A stretch of DNA of 64,000 nt. It comes from Rhizophagus clarus. Its lineage: Eukaryota > Glomeromycota > Glomeromycetes > Glomerales > Glomeraceae. How positions within the stretch are numbered: position 1 is the first letter of the stretch; every line of letters starts with the position of its first letter. The position numbers and the translations under genes are program-made. This document shows, in pieces, positions 22,703 to 31,184 of the stretch. Below the pieces are notes generated by a model, which saw only the letters and a list, made by a program, of their open reading frames with translations, made no database searches and was not told the DNA's origin. Location: positions 930,001 to 994,000 of the forward strand of contig BLAL01000197.1 of the NCBI GenBank assembly GCA_015698045.1, in the 5' to 3' direction.

Positions 22703-23467
22703 ATGTTTAATAATACTCAACCTTACAAATTAGATGGATTATTACAAAATATTATTCAAAATTTTGATAAAATAAATGAAAAAGAAATTGAACCTACGAT
22801 TCAAAATATTTATGAAAGCATATTTGAAGAAGACTTAATTATCGTAATTGATGATTTGGTAAATTATAATTTTAAGGAGATAAATGAAGGAAAAGATTAT
22901 GATACAAGAAAGCAGCATGTTCTTGATTATATTAATAATCATAAAATAAATCTACAAGAGATTTATAATTGGCTTTTAAATAATCAGAATAATTCAAACT
23001 CTATTTATTTACTTGGATATTTTAATTATAATGGAATTGGAATAAACGTTAATATGCAAAATGCGTTTGAATTATATCAAAATGCAGCAGAAATGAAAAA
23101 TAATGCAGCTCAGTATGAACTTGCCAAAATGTATATGGATGATAGGATTGATATTTCTCATAATTTTGATAAAGCATTTGAATTATCTAATAAACTAGCA
23201 AAAAATGAATATCCAGGTGGAATAATCCTGTTAGGGTATTGTTATGATATGGGTTTTGGAACTGAAGCTAATCAAGAAAAAGCAATTGAATTGTATCAAA
23301 AAGCAGCAAATTTTGGAAATAATTTAGCTCAATATACTCTTGGTTTAATGTATGAGAATGGTGATGGAGTTGCACAAGATTTAAACAAAGCAATATATTG
23401 GTATAAAAAATCTGCTAAGCAAGGGTATTTGAGTGCTCAGAATAAATTAAAAGAAATTTTAATTTGA
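22703..23467 (+). CDS. Stand-alone Sel1-repeat protein, four repeats
   Basis: This is a 254-aa protein beginning MFNNTQPYKLDGL. The open frame extends four codons upstream only to a TTG, so the ATG at 22703 is the start, matching the positions in the sister genes. The architecture is the conserved N-terminal block, then four Sel1 repeats (LLGYFNYNGIGIN, AAQYELAKMYMDDR, LLGYCYDMGFGTE, MYENGDGVAQDLNKAIYWYK). It is closest to the gene at 21564-22325. There is no intron or targeting signal. Confidence 0.93.
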   Translation: MFNNTQPYKLDGLLQNIIQNFDKINEKEIEPTIQNIYESIFEEDLIIVIDDLVNYNFKEINEGKDYDTRKQHVLDYINNHKINLQEIYNWLLNNQNNSNSIYLLGYFNYNGIGINVNMQNAFELYQNAAEMKNNAAQYELAKMYMDDRIDISHNFDKAFELSNKLAKNEYPGGIILLGYCYDMGFGTEANQEKAIELYQKAANFGNNLAQYTLGLMYENGDGVAQDLNKAIYWYKKSAKQGYLSAQNKLKEILI

Positions 23468-23732
23468 TTTTTTTAAATTTTTTAATGCATCTTTGGAGTT
23501 TAATTTAACTAAGTCATTTTACTATTAAAAAAATCCAATTTTGAATATGTTTTTTCATTTTGCCCCAATTATTGAATTGATGATGTTAAATGTGAACATT
23601 ACCATGTGGTGGCCTTAACGTTTTAATTGCTACATTTTTAACCTCACTTATTTTAACTTTCACTCACTCACTCACTCCCATACTCTCATTCACACACTCA
23701 ATAAAACGATGTTGTATAACCTTGACTTTCAA
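23468..23732. other. Spacer with a CACT microsatellite
   Basis: AT-rich spacer. At about 23661-23701 there is a (CACT)n-like stretch, TTTCACTCACTCACTCACTC, that decays into CATACTCTCATTCACACACT. Confidence 0.5.
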
Positions 23733-23780
23733 AAGCTTCTGCAGTACTACAATCATTATAAATAAATATGTTGTAAACTG
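23733..23780 (+). promoter_or_regulatory. Sel1-type promoter module, subtype 2, of a pseudogene
   Basis: CTTCTGCAGTACTACAATCA is followed by TATAAATAAATATGTTGTA. TATAAATA at 23757-23764 lies 51 bp before the old ATG at 23816. The promoter is intact even though the gene behind it is broken. Confidence 0.7.
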
Positions 23781-23815
23781 ATGATTAATTATTAAATATT
23801 TTATTGTCATTTTCA

Positions 23816-24435
23816 ATGCTTAATAATACCAAATCTTACAAATTTAACGAATTATCACAAAATATTATTCATAATTTGTTAAAATAAATGAAAAAAAAAT
23901 TGAACCTATAATTCAAAATATTTATGAAAATATATTTGAAGAAGACTAAGTTTACAAGAAATTTGAAATTCTATTTATTTACTACTTGGATATTTCAATT
24001 ACTATAATGGAATTGGAATAAGTGTTAATAAACAAAATGCGTTTGAATTATATCGAAATGCAGCAGAAATGGAAATAATGCAGCACAATTTGAACTTGCT
24101 AAAATGTGTTATGTGTATGGGTGATGGAATTGATGTTGCCCAAAATTTTGATAAAGCTTATGAATTATCTAATAAATTAGCAAAAATGAATATCCAGGTG
24201 GAATAAATCTATTATGATATTGTTATGATATGGGAATTGGAACTAATGATAATTTACAAAAACATTTGAATTATATCAAATGGTAGCAAATTTAGGAAAT
24301 GGTGTAGCTCAATATAATCTTAACTTAATGTATGAGAATGCATATGACAGTGATGGAATTGCAGAAGATTTAAACAAAGCAATAAATTGGTATTAAAAAA
24401 TCTACTAGTCAAGGGTATTTGAATGAATTAAAATA
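23816..24435 (+). pseudogene. Sel1-repeat pseudogene
   Basis: The start aligns with the sister genes (MLNNTKSYKFNEL) and Sel1 motifs can be followed to the end. Single-base deletions and in-frame stops interrupt it: the IIQNFDKINEK block is frameshifted near 23877-23880, a TAA ends the FEED motif near 23947, and most of the N-terminal linker (about 150 bp) is deleted there. More breaks follow at about 24075, 24186 and 24215, and a TAA at about 24395. It is a dead fourth member of the plus-strand tandem array. Confidence 0.88.
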
Positions 24436-25131
24436 ATTTAATTAAATATAAGTTCTAATAAGAAAATCACAATTCATTAATATGTGGGGCCATTAACTGT
24501 TGTTCAGCAGTGGCAAATATGCATCTTTAGATGGCGTAGTCTAACACGTGTATAATTCAGTAATAAATACTAGTTGCACATGTATAAATAAGTATTCTAA
24601 ACGTTACGGTAATACACGTATAAATTAGTAGTCTAAACGTTACGGTTACACACGAAAACAATTATTATATTAGAGATATCTGGTCTTTTTTCCAAAGAAA
24701 AATAGTAGCTCATTGTTTTGATTCATTATGGTAATATATAATATATTATATAAGTAATTGATAATAATTTTATTTGTAATATGACTTATTCTAAATTTCA
24801 CAAAAATTTTCCATGTTTACAAATATTGGATTAATATACTAAATATAATATTATCTGTTTTATAGAATTTGATGGAAATAAACATTCTGTAACACTTATC
24901 AATGTACTTATTGTAAGAACTGAATAAATACATGTTATACTAAAATATTATGAGCTGAATGTCAATGCACATATATTTGAAGCTAAAAATAGTACGAAAA
25001 AATATCATATCCTTTATTCGTACTTCGTATAAATAAGTTATGTGAAAGTAGAACGTCTGTCAGCATATTGTTTATACCAATAAATTTATATTTGTTTGAT
25101 CTAAATAATTTTTTTATATCATCTTTGTTTC
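24436..25131. other. Intergenic with a short tandem repeat
   Basis: At about 24540-24655 a unit of roughly 45 bp occurs two to three times (TAGTCTAAACGTTACGGT, with ACACGTATAAATTAGT between). The remainder is AT-rich with nothing recognised. Confidence 0.4.
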
Positions 25132-25133
25132 TA

Positions 25134-25602
25134 GGGATGGCAAAAGTTCAGTTATAACTATTCATAACCAGTTTTTACCAGTTCTATTTCAGTTCAGTTT
25201 TAGTCCAAGACCCGACTGGTTAACCATCATATATAAAAAATTGATAAAAACAGGTCAGTTTATAAATATTTTATAATATATTCCAAAAAATATCTTTGTT
25301 TTAATTGAGAATATACTAAAAACATGAATTTTAATATTTATAATTATAGCATACTCCTTTTTGAAATTATAGGAAAATTTAATTTTGCATCTTGATTACG
25401 TGATTTTCTGTATAGTTATAAAATCACTATTATTGTAAGTAAATCTAATAAAATCATAATAACACTTTCCAATAATATTTCATTTAGTTTTGCAATCAGT
25501 TTTGCGATTCAGTTTTATCAGTCAGTTTTGTGATCAGTATAGTTTTGGCTGAAAGCTGTGATTTTAAATCTGAAACTGAACTGAATTGACTGTCGGCATC
25601 CC
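25134..25602. mobile_element. MITE with GGGATG ends
   Basis: The element starts GGGATGGCAAAAGTTCAGTT and its right end, read inverted, is GGGATGCCGACAGTCAATTC. Both ends are flanked by TA, which fits a TA target-site duplication. The interior carries many CAGTTTTG/CAGTTCAG subterminal repeats in both orientations, a common plan in hAT- and Tc1-type non-autonomous elements. It has no coding capacity. Similar CAGTTCAG/GGTTCAGTTCGG pieces occur at 55830-56110. Confidence 0.65.
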
Positions 25603-25774
25603 TAAATGAGAAGCAACGTCTCTCCAAAGGCACATTTGGTGCAATATTGGAAGCAACAATGATAAACATAGATTATAAAAAAAATTATAGATACTATTTG
25701 ATTTCGCAAGCTACATTGTATTTCTTCCAAAGCTCAAAGAAATTTTAGAAGCGCAGCAGATATAGGTGAAAACC

Positions 25775-26285
25775 AGCTATAATGACATTTTTTTTAATAT
25801 ATAATTGATAGAAAAAAGTGCTAAAATAACATTTTTTTCATAAAATAGTATGGACAAATGTTTTATTCTTTTTTATAAGGTAATATGAAAAATTGGTTAA
25901 ACAGCATTTTTTACAGATAAATTTGAAAAACACCCTCTCAGAAGCGCTTTTTTATAAAAATAATTAGAAAAATACCATTCTAACTTTTTTCATAAAGTAA
26001 AATGGAAAAATGCCAGAACAGTGCTTTTTTTATAAAATAAATATCTCCGCATCTTTTATAAAGTAAAATGAAAAAAAATTAAATGCAATTTTGGATTTTG
26101 GCATTTTTTTTATTCATAAATAATATAAAAAACAATATTTTTTCAGTCATTTTAGCATTTTTTTCATTAAATTTAAAAAACGTCATTCTGGTATTTTTTA
26201 CATAAAGTAGGTACTGAAATGTCATTTTTCATAAAAAATTGAAATCCTGCTATTCTAGCGTTTATTTTATTGGATCTAAAAAATT
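25775..26285. repeat. Degenerate tandem repeat, ~60-bp unit
   Basis: About eight loosely similar units share AGTAAAATGAAAAAATGCC and CATTTTTTTCATAAA-type words. Divergence between units is high. It is not coding and its function is unknown. Confidence 0.55.
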
Positions 26286-26288
26286 ATG

Positions 26289-26394
26289 TGGATCGGTCTC
26301 CAGTTCAGACCAATCATCAAATCTCAGACTGAAGACCGTGAAGACCGCCGGTCTCAAGACAGATACAGGACCAGTCTTTGCTAGGACCGATCCA
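26289..26394. repeat. Short inverted-repeat element
   Basis: A perfect inverted pair, TGGATCGGTC at 26289-26298 and GACCGATCCA at 26385-26394, encloses further short inverted GACCG/CGGTC words. The GC content is far above the surroundings. It may be a small MITE or the end of one containing the adjacent tandem repeat. Confidence 0.5.
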
Positions 26395-26771
26395 ACCTAG
26401 TAGAGTAGTTATTAGCAATAATACGTGCTATTGATAATTTTTTGTGGCTTTTTAGTACTGTTGTATGTCTTCATCAAGTATGTTTATGTTAAACAATAAC
26501 CATTAAGAAAATGCAATTTAACGTATCATTTATTTATTATTTTAAATTAAAATTAAGATAAAAAAAAAAGGAATTTTTGAGTGAGTGAGTTGGAAATACA
26601 GTATAATGAAGTACATCATGCATGATAATTGGCATTAATAATCAAATTTAATTTATTTTCAAGTTACTGGATCAAAATGTGTGTTAAACTAATATAAATT
26701 ATATATATTAAATAAATCTAAAATTATTAAAACTATTTAATATATAGAATTCTAAACTTTAAATTATTTTT
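26395..26771. other. Intergenic, nothing recognised
   Basis: AT-rich spacer at the 3' side of the minus-strand Sel1 gene. Confidence 0.4.
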
Positions 26772-27671
26772 TTAAAAGTACTTTAATTTATTTTGAGCAT
26801 AATCATATCCTTGTTCGGCAGATTTCTTATACCAATAAATTGCTTGACTAACATCTTTTTCAATTCCATCTCCATGTTCATACATTAAGGCAAGATTATA
26901 TTGGGCGATATCATGTCCAAAATTTGCTGCTATTTGATATAGTTCAATAGCTTTTTGTTTATTAATATCAGTTCCAATTCCATTATCATAACAACATCCC
27001 AAATTATTCATTCCATGTGAATTTCCTAATTTTGCTGCAAATTGATATAATTCAAATGCTTTTTGTGCATTAATATCAGTTCCAATTCCAATATCATAAC
27101 AATATCCTAACAGATTAATTCCACCTGGATATTTCTTTTCTGCCAACATCTTTGACAATTTAAAAGTTTTATCAAGATTATTATCAATATCACTTCTATC
27201 CGTATACAAAATAGTAAGATCAAATTGAGCTGCATTATTTCCCAATCCTGCTGCTTTTTGATATAATTCAAGTGCATTTTGCTCGTTAGTAACCATTCCA
27301 ATTCTATGATAATTAAAATATCCAAGTAAATAAATAGAATTTGAATCATTTTGATTATTTAAAAGCCAATTACAAATTTCTTGTAAATTTATTTTATGAT
27401 GATTATTGATACAATCAAGAATATGTTGCTTTCTATCTTTTTTATCTTTTCCTTCATTTACCTCTTTAAAATAAAGATTTACTAAGCTGTCAATTACTAT
27501 ACTTAAGACTTCTTCAAATATATTTTCATGAATATTTTGAATTGTAGGTTCAATTTCTTTTTCATTTATTTTATCAAAATTTTGAATAATAAGGTGTGAA
27601 AATCCTTCACATATTTGTTGTTCTTTTGCTAATAACTTGTAATGTCTATTAGTTTTTTTAATATTAGACAT
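26772..27671 (-). CDS. Stand-alone Sel1-repeat protein, five repeats
   Basis: This is a 299-aa protein starting MSNIKKTNRHYKLLAKEQQI, a different leader from the MFN-type genes. The family block (IIQNFDKINEKEIEPTIQNI) follows, then five Sel1 repeats (LLGYFNYHRIGMV, AAQFDLTILYTDRS, LLGYCYDIGIGTD, MNNLGCCYDNGIGTD, MYEHGDGIEKDVSQAIYWYK). Repeat number and promoter type place it with the 316-aa gene at 20184 rather than with its nearer neighbours. It is a likely protein-interaction scaffold with no intron. It is inverted relative to the tandem array at 20-24 kb. Confidence 0.93.
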   Translation of the reverse strand: MSNIKKTNRHYKLLAKEQQICEGFSHLIIQNFDKINEKEIEPTIQNIHENIFEEVLSIVIDSLVNLYFKEVNEGKDKKDRKQHILDCINNHHKINLQEICNWLLNNQNDSNSIYLLGYFNYHRIGMVTNEQNALELYQKAAGLGNNAAQFDLTILYTDRSDIDNNLDKTFKLSKMLAEKKYPGGINLLGYCYDIGIGTDINAQKAFELYQFAAKLGNSHGMNNLGCCYDNGIGTDINKQKAIELYQIAANFGHDIAQYNLALMYEHGDGIEKDVSQAIYWYKKSAEQGYDYAQNKLKYF

Positions 27672-27752
27672 GTAATTAACAAGTAAAAATTATTGCAAAA
27701 AAAAAAAAAAAAATTATTGCAACAAAAAATTATTGTAAAAAAAAAATATTTA

Positions 27753-27812
27753 AACGTATTTTATTATTTATGGTAGTACTGCAGATCGGCTTCTAAGCCA
27801 CTGTTTGCGTCA
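27753..27812 (-). promoter_or_regulatory. Sel1-type promoter module, subtype 1
   Basis: Read on the minus strand: CAGTGGCTTAGAAGCCGATC, TGCAGTACTACCATAAATAA. CATAAATA (27765-27772) lies about 94 bp before the ATG at 27671; the extra distance is filled by poly-A and ATTATTGCAA-type repeats. It matches the subtype of the promoter at 20051. Confidence 0.7.
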
Positions 27813-28674
27813 CGATTTCTAATTATGGATAACAAAATACAGCATAGAGTTAGTTGCACAAGCACAGCCAATATGTAACATCATATGAATAAACCATGTT
27901 TTTTAATTAAAATAGCACTTAATAATTTAAGAAAATCTTTTCATTGTATAGTTAACAGCATAAAAATTTAGATATATATAATATATATTTGTAGTAAATG
28001 AAAATTTAGCACTATTTGTATCTTTATTCAAATCAGAGATCAAAAGATTTAGTTTGCTTATTTTCTCCAGTTTTCTGTGATGTGTGCTGATTTTGCGTAC
28101 TGATATTATAAATACCTCTGTGTACAGCACTTAGAGCTATGATGTAGCTTTAAACACGAAACATCTTGTTTTTGGAAAAATTAATACCTAAATGATTTTG
28201 AATGTACAAATAATGAATGATAATATAAATTAATTTTATGAATTTATTTTCCTTGAATTTGAAGATTTTATGAGAATTTTTTATTATTTATGATAATAAT
28301 TTGTAAAATAGCATACCTCTTTATTATTCTAATCTACATATAAAAAAGTATGTAATATGTTATTTTTAAAAAAAATTTGGTTTATATGATGAATGGATCA
28401 TTTATAAAAGCTTTTTATCAATGAAGCCACTAGTTGGTTCCCAATTACTTGCAGTATATTAAATTATAATTGATAAAATATCTCGTAAATTATATATAAA
28501 GACTTATTTGATTGAATAAACATGTTTATGAAAAATTCTAAATAATATGGGAAATACAATAACATTATGTTGTATTTACAAAAGCAAATAATATATATAC
28601 TGAAATACTTGTGATTAAATAAGGAATCTATCATAATGATTTATTCAATTTAATAATAAAAATAGTATTGTATA
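27813..28674. other. Intergenic, nothing recognised
   Basis: AT-rich. A 67-codon minus-strand frame at 27927-28130 has no family resemblance and is not accepted. Confidence 0.4.
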
Positions 28675-28836
28675 ATGGTTTTAAAAAAAATATATACTAA
28701 ATCAAATCCTAATAATGATTTTGTTATTGAAACTTCATTACCTAAAAGATTTGATAATAAAATTCTGATTCGAACATTGTTACAAATTTCTAAATTAAGT
28801 CTTTTTACATTACGTCATCACTTTCGAACACTATGA
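28675..28836 (+). CDS. Possible small ORF or gene fragment, 53 aa
   Basis: The frame reads MVLKKIYTKSNPNNDFVIET and continues SLPKRFDNKILIRTLLQISK before ending at TGA. Composition and AT-ending codons look coding, and an ATG opens it. No homology is recognised. It could be a truncated gene. Confidence 0.25.
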   Translation: MVLKKIYTKSNPNNDFVIETSLPKRFDNKILIRTLLQISKLSLFTLRHHFRTL

Positions 28837-29614
28837 TTTAATACGCTGTGTGCTTTGCATATTTACTTAACATTAATAATAAAAAATTGTATGATAAGGA
28901 TAATTAATTAAATTAAATTAACGGTTTTCCAGTTAGCTTTCGTCATATAAAACTATTTAATTTTAGGATTAATCTAAAATAATGATAATGTATCGAATTT
29001 CAAGATTATCTTATGAACTTTAAGAAACAAGAGATTTTGTAAATTTTACCTTACAGACACTGTTAACATAAGAATCTAAGTTGCTTGCATAATCTGGCTA
29101 ATAACTTTACAAAATTTTACTTCAATTCAGATAAAATTTAATAATTTCTCTATGCATAAAGCTAATTAATTATCCTAGAATTAATTTCATATAATATTTT
29201 AGTGAATTGCATAATTTATTAAGAACCAGGGACGTACTTATAAAATAATAATTTTTTAAGAAACTTTTATGCGTCATTTATCCATTTTTTTTTAAATTTT
29301 AATTATCGTATTTTAGATAAAATTATTAAGTTTAATGAGAATAATAAGTTTGAACCATTAGGACAAACGTGAGAAAAATAGATAATTATCACTTTAAATA
29401 AAGTTGAAAATATAGTAATTAAATAAAAATTTAGAACGTTTGGTAATTCTTCTTTTGTAGACGAATTCAATACAAATGTCATGTTTATATCTAGTATCAT
29501 TAATAATTTAACAATTCGTTAAGAAATTATTATCGCATCAATAATTTTTTTATATCCATAATCCGATTTCTTAAGTATAGTGACTCGCATATTTGAAGGC
29601 TAGTACATTATAAT
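28837..29614. other. Intergenic, nothing recognised
   Basis: AT-rich sequence without supported features. Confidence 0.4.
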
Positions 29615-30391
29615 TTAAAAATATTTTTGCCCATTTAAAAGTATTTTTAATTTATTTTGAGCATACTTATATCCTTGTTCAGCAGCTTTCTTATACCAGT
29701 ATATTGCTTGATTCAAATCTACTGTAATCTCATCTCCATTTTCATACATTAAGGCAAGATTATATTGAGCTAAACTATTTCCAAAATTTGCTGCCTTTTG
29801 ATACAATTCAATTGCTTTTTCTGGATTAGCTTCAGTACCAATTCCCATATAGTAACAAAATCCTAACAAAGTTATTCCGCCTGGATATTCTTTTTCTGCT
29901 AATTTCTTAGACAATTCAAAAGTTTTATCATAATTTTTATTAACAGCTATTCCCTTCATATATATAATAGCAAAATCATATTGAGCTGCAGTATTTTCCA
30001 ACTCTACTGCCTTTTCACATAATTCAAGTGCTTTTTGTCTATTAATATCCATTCCAATTCCATTATAATTAAAATATCCAAGTAAATAAATAGAATTTGA
30101 ATCATTGTGATTATATAAAAGCCAATTACAAATTTCTTGTAAATTTAACTTATGATTGTTAATATAATCAAGGACATGCTGCTTTCTTGTATCATAATCT
30201 TTTCCTTCATTTATCTCTTTAAAATAGTAATTTACCAAATCATCAATCACGATAGTTAAGTCTTCTTCAAATACGTTTTCAAAAATATTTTGAATCGTAG
30301 GTTCGATTTCTTTTTCATTTATTTTATCAAAATTTTGAATAATATTTTGTAATAATCCGTTTAATTTGTAAGGTTTAGTATTATCAAACAT
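29615..30391 (-). CDS. Stand-alone Sel1-repeat protein, four repeats
   Basis: This is a 258-aa protein starting MFDNTKPYKLNGL at the ATG 30389-30391; the frame runs a little further upstream only to a TTG. It has the conserved IIQNFDKINEKEIEPTIQNI block and four Sel1 repeats (LLGYFNYNGIGMD, AAQYDFAIIYMKGI, LLGFCYYMGIGTE, MYENGDEITVDLNQAIYWYK). It is the inverted counterpart of the MFN-type genes at 21564 and 22703, with the same promoter subtype. The third repeat has GFCYYM in place of the usual GYCYDM. Confidence 0.93.
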   Translation of the reverse strand: MFDNTKPYKLNGLLQNIIQNFDKINEKEIEPTIQNIFENVFEEDLTIVIDDLVNYYFKEINEGKDYDTRKQHVLDYINNHKLNLQEICNWLLYNHNDSNSIYLLGYFNYNGIGMDINRQKALELCEKAVELENTAAQYDFAIIYMKGIAVNKNYDKTFELSKKLAEKEYPGGITLLGFCYYMGIGTEANPEKAIELYQKAANFGNSLAQYNLALMYENGDEITVDLNQAIYWYKKAAEQGYKYAQNKLKILLNGQKYF

Positions 30392-30424
30392 TGGGAGTGA
30401 CAATAAAATAAGGTCAAAAACGCA

Positions 30425-30485
30425 GGTTCACAACATATTTATAATGATGGTAGTAGCACTGCAGATCAATTCTCTGCAGCTTTCC
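30425..30485 (-). promoter_or_regulatory. Sel1-type promoter module, subtype 2
   Basis: On the minus strand: AAGCTGCAGAGAATTGATCT, GCAGTGCTACTACCATC, then ATTATAAATATGTTGTGAAC. TATAAATA (30436-30443) lies about 45 bp before the ATG at 30391. It matches the plus-strand subtype 2 modules. Confidence 0.7.
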
Positions 30486-31117
30486 AAGACAATGTTGTAC
30501 AAATTTTGATTAATATTACATTTCACAAATCAAACCACGTTGTGCTACAGAGTTGTGTGATGTGATTTACTTTAGTTGGAGTAAATTATGTAATAGAAAT
30601 TTTGAATGGGTCATTTTTTCTTTTTTTATTTGGGAACGGTTCGCAACTGCGCCGCTTATTAGCTGATTAAACATATTTATAATTATTATTATATAATTTA
30701 CATACTTTACTTATTAGAGCTATTTTCTCTTGTCATTATAGCGTCCTTCTTGTTCTATAGAAAAATTGGAAAACCGTATCTCTTTTCTATATCTCAAGTA
30801 TTATTTAATAAACTTACGCTGTTGCGAAGTAAATGTTCAACGCGTTTCACCTGTAATATAATTCCAATTTTTCTATTATTGCTTCTTTTCACCTTTTACT
30901 TTGACAATTTTTTTTATAAATTCTTTTGTAAATTTTTAAAATTTTTAGACAAATGATCGATGGATTCTTTCCTTTTCTTTATTAACCGCTGCACTGTGAC
31001 ACTTTTTTTACCATATTAAGTCAATCCGACAAAAATTTGATCCACACTTTGCATTATTATTATAAAGGCGTAAAAAAGCAAAGACATTTATACTACTAGT
31101 GATGACAATTATATATA
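30486..31117. promoter_or_regulatory. Upstream region of the micro-exon kinase gene
   Basis: AT-rich. A small GC island, GGTTCGCAACTGCGCCGC, lies at about 30640-30657. A 68-codon plus-strand frame at 30750-30956 is phenylalanine-rich AT-noise. The sequence just before the ATG at 31118 is ACAATTATATATA, which could hold a TATA element. Confidence 0.3.
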
Positions 31118-31184
31118 ATGGCTCTCATTAATGACGAAGATAAAAGGCAATTGTATGAATCTTCATTCATCAATGAGTCCGAAG
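31118..31184 (+). CDS. First exon of the micro-exon kinase gene
   Basis: The ATG at 31118-31120 opens the frame MALINDEDKRQLYESSFINE and continues S-E plus one base, G. At 31185 the donor GTAAAT begins the first intron, so the exon is 67 nt and ends in phase 1. A second, out-of-frame ATG at 31155 (MNLHSSMSPK) reaches the same donor in phase 0. The exon is assigned because it immediately precedes the run of intron units, has normal coding composition, and its frame is compatible with the kinase exons. That compatibility holds if the micro-exons are included (67 + 34 x 3 + 1 = 170, leaving phase 2, which is what the exon at 34660 needs). Confidence 0.55.
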
